From Bacteroidales bacterium (GTDB lineage Bacteria; Bacteroidota; Bacteroidia; Bacteroidales; UBA7960): 5,320 nucleotides of DNA. Numbering within the stretch: position 1 is the stretch's first letter; each line of letters starts with the position of its first letter. The notes beneath the pieces were generated by a model. It was not told where the DNA came from. It saw only the letters and a program-made list of their open reading frames with translations, and ran no database searches. A program made the translations under genes and the position numbers. The stretch covers positions 1 to 5,320 of the forward strand of contig SLSG01000301.1 of assembly GCA_007130545.1 (NCBI GenBank), given 5' to 3'. This document shows positions 1 to 5,320 of this stretch, piece by piece.

Positions 1-1
1 C

Positions 2-895
2 CTCTCCATCATGATGATCAAACTGGAGGAAGGGGCCCCAGTGATCGGGAAATCCCTGGCGCAGATTGCAGAGGAATGTAAAAAGCTCAAGTTCCGGGCC
101 GTGGCCATCCACCGCAAATCCCTAACCCGCATCCCCCACGGGGAGGATGTGTTTCAGGAAGGAGATATGGCTTATGTGGTCACCCAGCCCGATGGCATTG
201 ACCTGCTGCTGCAGCTGGGAGGCAAAAAGCAATTCCAGGTCAAAAACATTATGATTGTCGGCGGGGGCGCTGTGGGCAGCCATGCCGCATTAAGCCTTGA
301 AACGCGGATGAACGTCAAATTGTTCGAGCTGGACCCGCAACGCAGCCGGCAATTGTCGGAAAACCTGAAAAACACTTTGGTCATCAACGGGGATGCCAGG
401 GACATCACCTTGTTGGAGGACGAAGGCGTGTCGAGGATGGACGCATTTGTCGCGGTGACAAACAATTCAGAGACCAATATCCTGACATGCCTGCTGGCCA
501 GAAAATTTGGAGTGAAGAAAACCATTGCACTTGTAGAAAATATTGACTTCATCGACATCTCCCAAACCATCGGCATCGACACGATCATCAATAAGAAACT
601 GGCCACGGCAAGCTATATCCTCCGCTTCACGATGAATGCCGAAGTGATTTCCACCAAATGCCTTACAGGAATTGATGCAGAAGTCTTTGAATTCCTGGTC
701 AAGCCGGGCTCGGCAGTGACCAAAAAACCCATCCGGAAACTTAAGTTCCCGGAGAAAGCCCTCATTGGCGGCATCATCCGGAACAACCAGGGACTTATTG
801 CCACGGGAGACATGCAGCTCAAGGCGAACGACAAGGTGGTGGTGTTTGCCCTGCCGCAGGCATTCGCCCTGGTTGACAAATTGTTCAGGCCATAA
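2..895 (+). CDS. trkA: Trk potassium uptake regulatory subunit TrkA, 5'-truncated by the window edge
   Basis: Cytosolic nucleotide-binding subunit that gates the TrkH potassium channel. The reading frame is open to the left edge, so the ATG at 11 is most likely internal. About 297 residues are visible, against roughly 450 for a complete TrkA with two RCK_N/TrkA_C pairs. Numbering from the ATG at 11, residues 1-75 look like the end of the first TrkA_C domain. A second Rossmann RCK_N domain starts near 77, with the glycine motif GGGAVG at 84-89, acidic residues E106 and D108 at the end of the second strand (expected to hold the adenosine ribose), and GDA at 127-129. A second TrkA_C domain covers about 212-294. 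In the family, NAD(H) or ATP/ADP binding to the RCK ring controls the channel. The gene ends 10 bases before trkH, which strongly supports co-transcription. The family call is firm; the missing N-terminal third is inferred from family architecture. Confidence 0.95.
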   Translation, partial: LSIMMIKLEEGAPVIGKSLAQIAEECKKLKFRAVAIHRKSLTRIPHGEDVFQEGDMAYVVTQPDGIDLLLQLGGKKQFQVKNIMIVGGGAVGSHAALSLETRMNVKLFELDPQRSRQLSENLKNTLVINGDARDITLLEDEGVSRMDAFVAVTNNSETNILTCLLARKFGVKKTIALVENIDFIDISQTIGIDTIINKKLATASYILRFTMNAEVISTKCLTGIDAEVFEFLVKPGSAVTKKPIRKLKFPEKALIGGIIRNNQGLIATGDMQLKANDKVVVFALPQAFALVDKLFRP

Positions 896-905
896 TCTTT
901 TCGCC

Positions 906-2372
906 ATGCGCGCGCCGTCAGAAATCCATTTCCGGCTGATCATGAAGTTTCTGGGGATCCTTTGGATGATCCTTGCCGGCTTTATGGGGCTTTCAATTGC
1001 CTGGTCGGCTTTTTATGGGGAAAATGCTACGGTCAGGGCTTTGCTTTTCAGCATGGGGATCACCTTCCTGGCTGGCGGGTTGATGTTTTTGGTAAACCGC
1101 AACCACGACCACCGGAACATCGGAAAAAAGGAAGGATACCTGGTGGTCAGCCTTTCCTGGATCAGTATCTCAGCGTTCGGGGCCCTCCCGTTTTATCTTT
1201 CCGGAGCCATCCCCGCCTATACCGACGCATTTTTTGAAACCATGTCGGGCTTCACCACTACAGGGGCCACTATATTGGACGATATCGAAGCCATGCCAAA
1301 GGGACTGCTGTTCTGGCGTAGCATGACGCACTGGCTGGGGGGAATGGGCATCATCGTGCTGACCCTGGCCATCCTCCCCATACTTGGGGTGGGCGGCATG
1401 CAGCTTTTCGTCGCGGAAGCACCGGGTACCACCCCCAGCAGGCTGCACCCGAGAATCAAGGAAACCGCCAAAAGGCTGTGGGGGATATACCTGATCTTTA
1501 CCTTTTTCCAGACTTTGCTTCTGATGGGCGGGGGTATGGATTTGTTTGACGGACTCTGTCACTCGTTCAGCACGATGGCCACCGGGGGGTTCTCCACCCG
1601 CAATGACAGCATGGCAGGGTTTTCCCCCTATATACAATACGTGACCATTTTGTTTATGCTCATTGCAGGAACCAGTTTTTCTCTACATTATTTCTTGCTG
1701 AAGGGACAGTTCGACAGGGTACTGAAAAACGAGGAGCTGAGGTTCTACCTTTCTATCATCGGTGTGTTTACCTTGGTCATCACCGCTTCCGTAATCATTT
1801 TTCACCAGTATGGGTTTGAAAGGGGATTCCGTGACAGTCTGTTCCAGGTGGTTTCCATTGTCACCACCACCGGCTTTATCACGGCAGATTACCTGGAATG
1901 GAAGGGCTATATCTGGTTTTTGATCTTTTTACTGATGTTCACCGGAGGATGCATCGGTTCCACGGGAGGCGGGGTCAAAATGATCCGTCTGCTGGTGCTG
2001 GCAAAAAACACCCGTCTGGAGTTAAGGCGGCTGTTGCATCCAATGGCCATTATCCCGGTCCGGGTAAACGGAAAAACGATTCCCCCAGACATCATCCATA
2101 ACTTCCTGGCATTTTTCCTGCTTTACGTCCTGCTTTTTCTTAGCGGCTCCGCAATCATGACAATGGTCGGAATGGATTTCCCTTCGGCCATCGGGGCTTC
2201 CATCGCCACGATCGGCAACATTGGTCCGGCCATCGGTAGTGTCGGCCCGACCGAGACCTACGCCGCCATCCCCGCTGCCGGTAAATGGGTCCTGAGCCTG
2301 TTCATGCTGATGGGAAGGCTGGAGATCTTCACGGTCCTGCTCCTGCTGAGTCCAAGTTTCTGGAAAAGATAA
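906..2372 (+). CDS. trkH: Trk potassium uptake channel subunit TrkH
   Basis: Integral inner-membrane potassium-conducting subunit of the Trk system, 488 residues, a normal length for TrkH. The fold repeats a helix-pore loop-helix unit four times, and all four selectivity-filter loops are visible: SGFTTTGAT (114-122), MATGGFST (224-231), TTTGFITADY (320-329) and TIGNIGPAIG (435-444). The glycine-rich stretch GGCIGSTGGGVKMIR (347-361) matches the intramembrane gating loop of the third unit. R471 in MGRLEIFT matches the conserved arginine of the last helix. The open frame reaches back into trkA, but the ATG at 906 is preferred: it follows the trkA stop by 10 bases and leads directly into the first hydrophobic helix (about 12-35), whereas the extra 47 residues from 765 are an out-of-frame reading of trkA. 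An ATG at 942 is a less likely alternative. No Shine-Dalgarno sequence is visible. Expression probably comes from the trkA promoter outside the window. Confidence 0.96.
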   Translation: MRAPSEIHFRLIMKFLGILWMILAGFMGLSIAWSAFYGENATVRALLFSMGITFLAGGLMFLVNRNHDHRNIGKKEGYLVVSLSWISISAFGALPFYLSGAIPAYTDAFFETMSGFTTTGATILDDIEAMPKGLLFWRSMTHWLGGMGIIVLTLAILPILGVGGMQLFVAEAPGTTPSRLHPRIKETAKRLWGIYLIFTFFQTLLLMGGGMDLFDGLCHSFSTMATGGFSTRNDSMAGFSPYIQYVTILFMLIAGTSFSLHYFLLKGQFDRVLKNEELRFYLSIIGVFTLVITASVIIFHQYGFERGFRDSLFQVVSIVTTTGFITADYLEWKGYIWFLIFLLMFTGGCIGSTGGGVKMIRLLVLAKNTRLELRRLLHPMAIIPVRVNGKTIPPDIIHNFLAFFLLYVLLFLSGSAIMTMVGMDFPSAIGASIATIGNIGPAIGSVGPTETYAAIPAAGKWVLSLFMLMGRLEIFTVLLLLSPSFWKR

Positions 2373-2373
2373 T

Positions 2374-2406
2374 TTTCCCGACCTCTACCAACAAATCGTA
2401 TATTTG
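2374..2406 (+). promoter_or_regulatory. Likely Bacteroidota sigma-ABfr-type promoter for the glycosyltransferase gene
   Basis: TATATTTG at 2399-2406 fits the phylum's -7 consensus TAnnTTTG exactly. A weak -33 match (TTTC, 2374-2377) lies 21 bases upstream. Transcription would begin near 2411-2414, leaving a leader of about 35-38 bases before the ATG at 2449. The element follows directly after the trkH stop, so the glycosyltransferase gene need not depend on read-through from the Trk operon. The match is by eye only. Confidence 0.6.
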
Positions 2407-2408
2407 TT
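2390..2408. repeat. 19-bp dyad (7-bp arms, 5-bp spacer) over the -7 box; possible operator
   Basis: AACAAAT (2390-2396) and ATTTGTT (2402-2408) are perfect inverted copies separated by CGTAT. The right arm contains most of the -7 element. A protein bound here would block RNA polymerase, so an operator is possible. As RNA the stem would be A/U only and weak, which argues against a trkH terminator. Some of the symmetry could be a by-product of A/T-rich promoter DNA. Confidence 0.4.
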
Positions 2409-2439
2409 CAGCTACAATACCTTGTTCAGCCCCAATACC
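2404..2439 (+). repeat. Imperfect 18-bp tandem duplication in the glycosyltransferase leader
   Basis: Copy 1 (2404-2421) and copy 2 (2422-2439) agree at 16 of 18 positions. The differences are at the tenth and eleventh bases (TA against CC). The first copy begins with the last three bases of the -7 box, and the pair ends 9 bases before the ATG at 2449. Most of the predicted 5' untranslated region is therefore this repeat. Since 18 is a multiple of three, translation from a TTG at 2404 would give a hexapeptide repeat (LFSYNT/LFSPNT), but that TTG lies inside the promoter. Confidence 0.8.
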
Positions 2440-2448
2440 ACGGTTCCT

Positions 2449-3339
2449 ATGCTCAGCATCTGCATTCCCGTTTTCAACTCCGACCCCCGCAAACTGGTGA
2501 TGGAACTCCACCGACAAGCCGAGACCCTTGGGGATGATGCGGAGATGCTTATACTGGATGACGGGTCCCGGGAGGAAATCCGGGCGATGAACCGGAACCT
2601 GCGTGATCTGCCCAGGGTGCGCTATGAAGAACTCCCGGAAAATACCGGTCGAAGCCGCACGCGCAACCTGCTTGCAGGAAAGGCCCGCAACCCATTGCTG
2701 CTGTTCCTTGACAGCGATATGCAGATTGACAACCCCCATTTTCTGGCGCATTACCTGGACCTGCCAGATGGGTATCAGGTGGTTTGTGGTGGACATGTAT
2801 ACCAGACAGCCCCCCCGTCATCGGAGCTGATGCTGCACTGGAAGGCCGGACGCAAAAGAGAGAGCATTCCTGCTGCCGAAAGAAACAAAAACCCCCACAG
2901 ATCCTTTATGACCGCCAACTTTTTGATCCGACAAAATGTGTTCGGCCGGATCTCCTTCTCTGAACAGCTCAGGGGCTACGGCCATGAGGACACCCTGTTT
3001 GGATACCAGCTTAAGAAAATGGGCATACCCGTTTTTCATACTGACAACCCGGCCGTGCATACGGGCCTGGAACCTGCCGCAATACTTCTGGAAAAGATCC
3101 GGCAGGCGATGGGGAACCTCCTGGCAGTCGAAAAAATGCTCGAAAACGACCCTGAATTCAGTCAAATGGTGAAGGTATTAAAGGCCAGGCAAAAGCTGAG
3201 CCGATTGAGGCTCTGCGAACTTTACCGGCTGGCATTCACCGCCGGCAGGTCCGGGCTGGAAAAGAACCTGCTGGGCAGCAGGCCAAGTCTCCGGGCCTTC
3301 GACCTTTACAAGCTGGGCATATTGATTCAGGCGATGTAA
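2449..3339 (+). CDS. Family 2 glycosyltransferase (GT-A fold)
   Basis: Predicted cytosolic enzyme that transfers a sugar from a nucleotide-sugar donor to an unknown acceptor; 296 residues from the ATG at 2449. Visible GT2 features in order: first Rossmann strand LSICIPVFNS (2-11), nucleotide-binding DDGS (37-40), ENTGRSRTRN (64-73), the metal-binding DxD as DSD (88-90) and the GHED motif (178-181), whose acidic residues correspond to the usual acceptor-side catalytic base region. H204 in AVHTG follows. The last 80 or so residues are basic and probably helical. I see no transmembrane segment, so it is not a processive membrane synthase. The start at 2449 gives the classic short N-terminus; a TTG at 2404 is in frame but sits in the -7 box. 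There is no Shine-Dalgarno sequence. Donor and acceptor cannot be told from sequence. The gene converges on manA, separated by one base. Confidence 0.9.
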   Translation: MLSICIPVFNSDPRKLVMELHRQAETLGDDAEMLILDDGSREEIRAMNRNLRDLPRVRYEELPENTGRSRTRNLLAGKARNPLLLFLDSDMQIDNPHFLAHYLDLPDGYQVVCGGHVYQTAPPSSELMLHWKAGRKRESIPAAERNKNPHRSFMTANFLIRQNVFGRISFSEQLRGYGHEDTLFGYQLKKMGIPVFHTDNPAVHTGLEPAAILLEKIRQAMGNLLAVEKMLENDPEFSQMVKVLKARQKLSRLRLCELYRLAFTAGRSGLEKNLLGSRPSLRAFDLYKLGILIQAM

Positions 3340-3352
3340 TTCAGGCGATGTA
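3325..3352. repeat. Perfect 14-bp tandem duplication across the convergent gene ends
   Basis: ATTCAGGCGATGTA occurs at 3325-3338 and again immediately at 3339-3352 with no mismatch. The first copy encodes the last four residues (IQAM) and most of the stop codon of the glycosyltransferase gene. The second copy, read on the minus strand, encodes the last residues (YIA) and the stop of manA. With one copy only, both genes would still stop properly but would overlap by 13 bases. Confidence 0.95.
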
Positions 3353-4321
3353 GGACTCAATTAGCTTGCACGGTCCCGCAGGCAGCAGCTCAAGCGTTTT
3401 GATCCCGGCCGGGACCAGCAGGGTCTCACCCTTGCTTATCGTCTCCTGCCCGTCAGGGTATTGCAGTGTGCATGCCCCTTCCAGGCAAACGTACACCACG
3501 AAGGAATCCAGAAAATAAAAGTCACCGCTGATTTTCCGGTCGAAACTTAGCAGGTTAACGGTAAAGGGCGGGGAGGCATGCAGGGTAACTGAACCGTTTC
3601 GGGGCTCCGTGTAGTTTGTCCGCCAGGATTTTTCCAGCCGGAAATCAATCACCTCCAAAGCTTCCGCAACATGCAGCGCCCTGGGCTTGCCATCCAGTCC
3701 CGGGCGGTCCCAGTCGTAAAGCCGGTAGGTGGTGTCGGCCGCCTGCTGGATCTCGCAGAGGGTCACCCCGCTGCCTATGGCGTGGATACGACCGGCGGGG
3801 ATATAAAACACGTCACCGGCAGAGACCTGTTCCGTATTCAGCACCTGCGGAATGGTTTTTTCCTGCAGGTGCGTTAACAAGCCACTTGCATTCAGCTCAC
3901 GGTTAAACCCCACGTAGATCTTCGCCCCGGGTTCGGCTGCCACCACATACCACAATTCGGATTTGCCACTGCCCGGTTTTTCAGCCGCGAAGTGGTGGTC
4001 ACCGGGATGGACCTGCACGGAAAGAGGCTCAGTCGAGTCAATGAATTTCACCAGCAAGGGAAGTACGTTGCCAAAGTTTTCATAAACAAACTCCCCGACC
4101 AGGTCTCCCATATAGACCTCGATCAGATCACCCAGTTCGTTGCCCTCCAGAAATCCATTGCAGACCACGGAAACATTCCCCCTTAGCGTAGATATCTCCC
4201 AGGACTCCCCGCAGCTACCTGAAGCTACCGGGCCTTTGTCGTACATGGAATGCAGGCGGGACCCGCCCCAAACCTTTTCCTTCAGGATGGGACGGAATTT
4301 AAGGGGGTACAATTTATCCAT
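3341..4321 (-). CDS. manA: Class I mannose-6-phosphate isomerase
   Basis: Zinc enzyme of the cupin superfamily that interconverts fructose 6-phosphate and mannose 6-phosphate, linking glycolysis to GDP-mannose-derived sugars or to mannose use. The 326 residues match the short bacterial type (about 315-325). Visible landmarks: KEKVWGG (14-20), GESWE (38-42), the zinc ligands Q103 and H105 in VQVHPGD, E122 in GKSELWYVV, and H180 in IPAGRIHAIGSG. The catalytic arginine is expected to be R200 in DTTYRLYDWDR. A C-terminal second cupin-like domain follows (about 250-326). The start at 4321 gives the family's usual N-terminus (YPLKFRPILKEK). It lies 37 bases after the stop of the acidic-protein gene on the same strand with no promoter seen between, so the two are probably co-transcribed. 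The 3' end is one base from the convergent glycosyltransferase stop, leaving no room for a terminator. Confidence 0.95.
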   Translation of the reverse strand: MDKLYPLKFRPILKEKVWGGSRLHSMYDKGPVASGSCGESWEISTLRGNVSVVCNGFLEGNELGDLIEVYMGDLVGEFVYENFGNVLPLLVKFIDSTEPLSVQVHPGDHHFAAEKPGSGKSELWYVVAAEPGAKIYVGFNRELNASGLLTHLQEKTIPQVLNTEQVSAGDVFYIPAGRIHAIGSGVTLCEIQQAADTTYRLYDWDRPGLDGKPRALHVAEALEVIDFRLEKSWRTNYTEPRNGSVTLHASPPFTVNLLSFDRKISGDFYFLDSFVVYVCLEGACTLQYPDGQETISKGETLLVPAGIKTLELLPAGPCKLIESYIA

Positions 4322-4336
4322 GGAATGCAGGGCTTA

Positions 4337-4354
4337 TTTCCGGAGAACCGGAAA
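4337..4354 (-). repeat. Perfect 7-bp hairpin with 4-base loop between the acidic-protein gene and manA
   Basis: TTTCCGG (4337-4343) and CCGGAAA (4348-4354) are exact inverted copies around a four-base loop. The hairpin takes up half of the 37-base gap. On the minus strand the stem is followed by TAAGCCC rather than a T-run, so it does not look like a standard intrinsic terminator. It could be an mRNA processing or stability element, a weak attenuator, or an operator. Confidence 0.5.
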
Positions 4355-4358
4355 ATAA

Positions 4359-4817
4359 TTAAGGCCAGAGGATATTCTCATCATCGTCCACGCCAACCGC
4401 CCAGCTGACAAGCACCAGGCTATCCTCTTCAAAAACGAACTGCAGGTGGGCATCGTGGAAAAAGATGATCTTTTCACCCGGTTCATCCTCCTCTACCTCA
4501 AAGTCCTTATATCCCTGCGATACCATCAAATCAATGATCCGGGGCTCATCCAGCTTGAACACCTTTTCTCCGAATAGCTCGGCCTCCTCATTGTCTGTCT
4601 CAAAATTGGTGCATACCTCTTTATCCACCTTTTCAAAATAGACAGAATGGCCCTGGTCCCAGTAACTCCAAACCTCCACGTCCTCCTCCTCTTCTTCTAT
4701 GTCAAGTTTTTCGGTTTCCTGGGGCTGGCCGAAATATTGTTCAACCTCTTTGGTGCCGGCGCCGAATTTCAGATCGCCAAAGCCAAGCTTGGGTTTAATT
4801 TCCAGTTTTTTTTGCAT
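4359..4817 (-). CDS. Very acidic hypothetical protein, 152 residues
   Basis: I do not recognise this protein. By my count 42 of 152 residues are Asp or Glu and only 14 are Lys or Arg, a net charge near -28. There is no signal peptide, lipobox or membrane segment, so it is probably cytosolic. The N-terminal GFGDLKFGAGTKEVEQYFGQP (12-32) resembles the short helix-turn pattern 'G...FG.....V...LG.P' seen in many small proteins, including BamE/SmpA-like ones, but this is only a resemblance. A glutamate run follows (41-45), then alternating strand-like segments (VWSYWDQGHSVYFEKV and IIFFHDAHLQFVF), suggesting a small alpha/beta fold. The reading frame is credible because a good promoter precedes it and manA follows closely. 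The ATG at 4817 is preceded by an A/T-rich leader without a Shine-Dalgarno sequence. Function unknown; proximity to manA alone does not define one. Confidence 0.85.
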   Translation of the reverse strand: MQKKLEIKPKLGFGDLKFGAGTKEVEQYFGQPQETEKLDIEEEEEDVEVWSYWDQGHSVYFEKVDKEVCTNFETDNEEAELFGEKVFKLDEPRIIDLMVSQGYKDFEVEEDEPGEKIIFFHDAHLQFVFEEDSLVLVSWAVGVDDDENILWP

Positions 4818-4858
4818 CGGATAATGTTTTACGGGTGGATAATCAATCAGGCATAGTA

Positions 4859-4866
4859 CAAATATA
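4859..4866 (-). promoter_or_regulatory. Likely Bacteroidota -7 promoter element for the acidic-protein gene and manA
   Basis: Read on the minus strand this is TATATTTG, an exact fit to TAnnTTTG and identical, with the following T, to the element in front of the glycosyltransferase gene. The distance to the start codon is nearly the same in both cases (41 and 42 bases). No convincing -33 element is visible 17-23 bases upstream, which lowers confidence. It lies in the 80-base gap after the dehydrogenase gene and would drive the downstream gene pair. Confidence 0.55.
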
Positions 4867-4897
4867 ATCAGAAAATCTTGTTGAATGGGCCGTTCCG

Positions 4898-5320
4898 CTA
4901 TTTAAAAGGAGAATCGGGCTCACCTGCCATGTGTTTATAAACCAGCTTGTCGACCCACTTCGGGAACAGCTTGTTGAGCCACAGGGTCAGCTTCCCCTGT
5001 CGGGTCAGCACCAGGGAAGTTTTCCTTTGTTTGACCGCGCGCATGATATGCCGTGCAGCCGTTTCGGCCGTCATCATCCGGCCTTCGTCCCTCGGGCTTT
5101 CCCCCTGGGCTTTTCCGTCACCAGCCAGGGCCGTCCGGCGGATATTGGATGCCGTAAAACCCGGGCAGGCGATCAGCACATGCAAGCCGGTCTTTCGGTT
5201 TTCAATGCGCAGGGACTCCAGAAAGCCCTGCAAGGCAAATTTTGATGCCGAGTACCCGGTCCGCGCCGGAAGCCCCTTAAACCCGGCCACGGAGGAGATC
5301 CCGACCACGCTACCCCCGGA
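4898..5320 (-). CDS. Short-chain dehydrogenase/reductase (SDR), 5'-truncated by the window edge
   Basis: C-terminal 140 residues of an NAD(P)-dependent oxidoreductase of the classical SDR family; complete members are usually 250-280 residues. The frame is open to the right edge and starts with SGGSVVGISSVAG, the typical strand before the active site, so the GTG at 5308 is an internal valine and not a start. Numbering the visible fragment, the catalytic serine is S10 in ISS, and the YxxxK pair is Y23 and K27 in YSASK. ACPGF follows, the usual post-active-site PG motif that closes on the cofactor. The N-terminal Rossmann half with the TGxxxGxG motif lies outside the window. The tail (KLTLWLNKLFPKWVDKLVYKHM) is hydrophobic and basic, possibly for membrane or lipid contact. 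Substrate cannot be assigned. The gene is followed by an 80-base gap with a new promoter, so it need not share a transcript with the next genes. Confidence 0.92.
   Translation of the reverse strand, partial: SGGSVVGISSVAGFKGLPARTGYSASKFALQGFLESLRIENRKTGLHVLIACPGFTASNIRRTALAGDGKAQGESPRDEGRMMTAETAARHIMRAVKQRKTSLVLTRQGKLTLWLNKLFPKWVDKLVYKHMAGEPDSPFK

Noticed and set aside
765..905. 47-codon N-terminal extension of trkH overlapping trkA
   Set aside because: The extension is an out-of-frame reading of conserved trkA sequence, rich in Arg, Thr and Cys and unlike a TrkH N-terminus; the ATG at 906 gives the standard start.
467..943. Long antisense open frames opposite trkA (also 1170-1637 opposite trkH and 2329-2796 opposite the glycosyltransferase)
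   Set aside because: Their translations show no family motifs and low-complexity composition typical of shadow frames in GC-rich coding DNA, while the sense frames carry full sets of conserved motifs.
2404..2448. TTG start adding 15 residues to the glycosyltransferase
   Set aside because: The TTG is the end of the -7 promoter box and would lie upstream of the predicted transcript start; the ATG at 2449 gives the normal GT2 N-terminus.
2404..3352. Glycosyltransferase gene as a mobile cassette bounded by the repeats at its ends
   Set aside because: The 18-bp and 14-bp repeats are each local tandem copies with unrelated sequences, not a shared direct or inverted pair, and there is no transposase or integrase; separate local duplications fit better.
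2449..4321. Glycosyltransferase and manA as one mannose-glycan operon
   Set aside because: They lie on opposite strands and converge, so they cannot be one transcript; a shared pathway is possible but not shown.
4680..4697. TCC/TTC triplet run as a microsatellite
   Set aside because: It encodes the glutamate run of the acidic protein with mixed GAA and GAG codons, so it is an acidic coding stretch and not a clean slippage tract.
5306..5308. GTG as start codon of the dehydrogenase
   Set aside because: The frame continues to the window edge with the conserved SGGSV residues that precede the SDR active-site strand, so this is an internal valine of a truncated gene.

Overview
The window is a compact chromosomal stretch from a bacterium of the Bacteroidota, probably a moderately GC-rich member. 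The main support is two copies of the -7 promoter element typical of that phylum (TAnnTTTG, both as TATATTTGT). In addition, none of the four visible start codons has a Shine-Dalgarno sequence, and the protein sequences have a Bacteroidota-like flavour. I cannot name the genus. Coding density is very high: no gap exceeds about 80 bases. I see no RNA gene, mobile element or CRISPR array.

Left half, plus strand: the 3' two thirds of trkA (cytosolic NAD-binding regulator of potassium uptake; its 5' end lies outside the window) is followed after 10 bases by a complete trkH (membrane potassium channel subunit). Together they form one Trk potassium-uptake operon. About 76 bases later, behind its own likely promoter, comes a family 2 glycosyltransferase gene on the same strand.

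Right half, minus strand: a class I mannose-6-phosphate isomerase gene (manA) converges on the glycosyltransferase gene with one base between the stop codons. Upstream of manA, probably in the same transcript, is a gene for a very acidic 152-residue protein that I do not recognise. It has its own likely promoter. Beyond that lies the C-terminal part of a short-chain dehydrogenase/reductase gene cut by the window edge.

Functionally these are housekeeping and envelope genes: potassium homeostasis, sugar transfer and supply of mannose phosphate. The glycosyltransferase and ManA could both belong to sugar or polysaccharide metabolism, but they are transcribed towards each other and no link is shown. 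I find no novel multi-gene system here. The most unusual structures are small. A perfect 14-bp tandem duplication splits the ends of the two convergent genes. An 18-bp imperfect tandem duplication lies in the glycosyltransferase leader. A 19-bp dyad covers that gene's -7 box, and a perfect 7-bp hairpin lies between the acidic-protein gene and manA.
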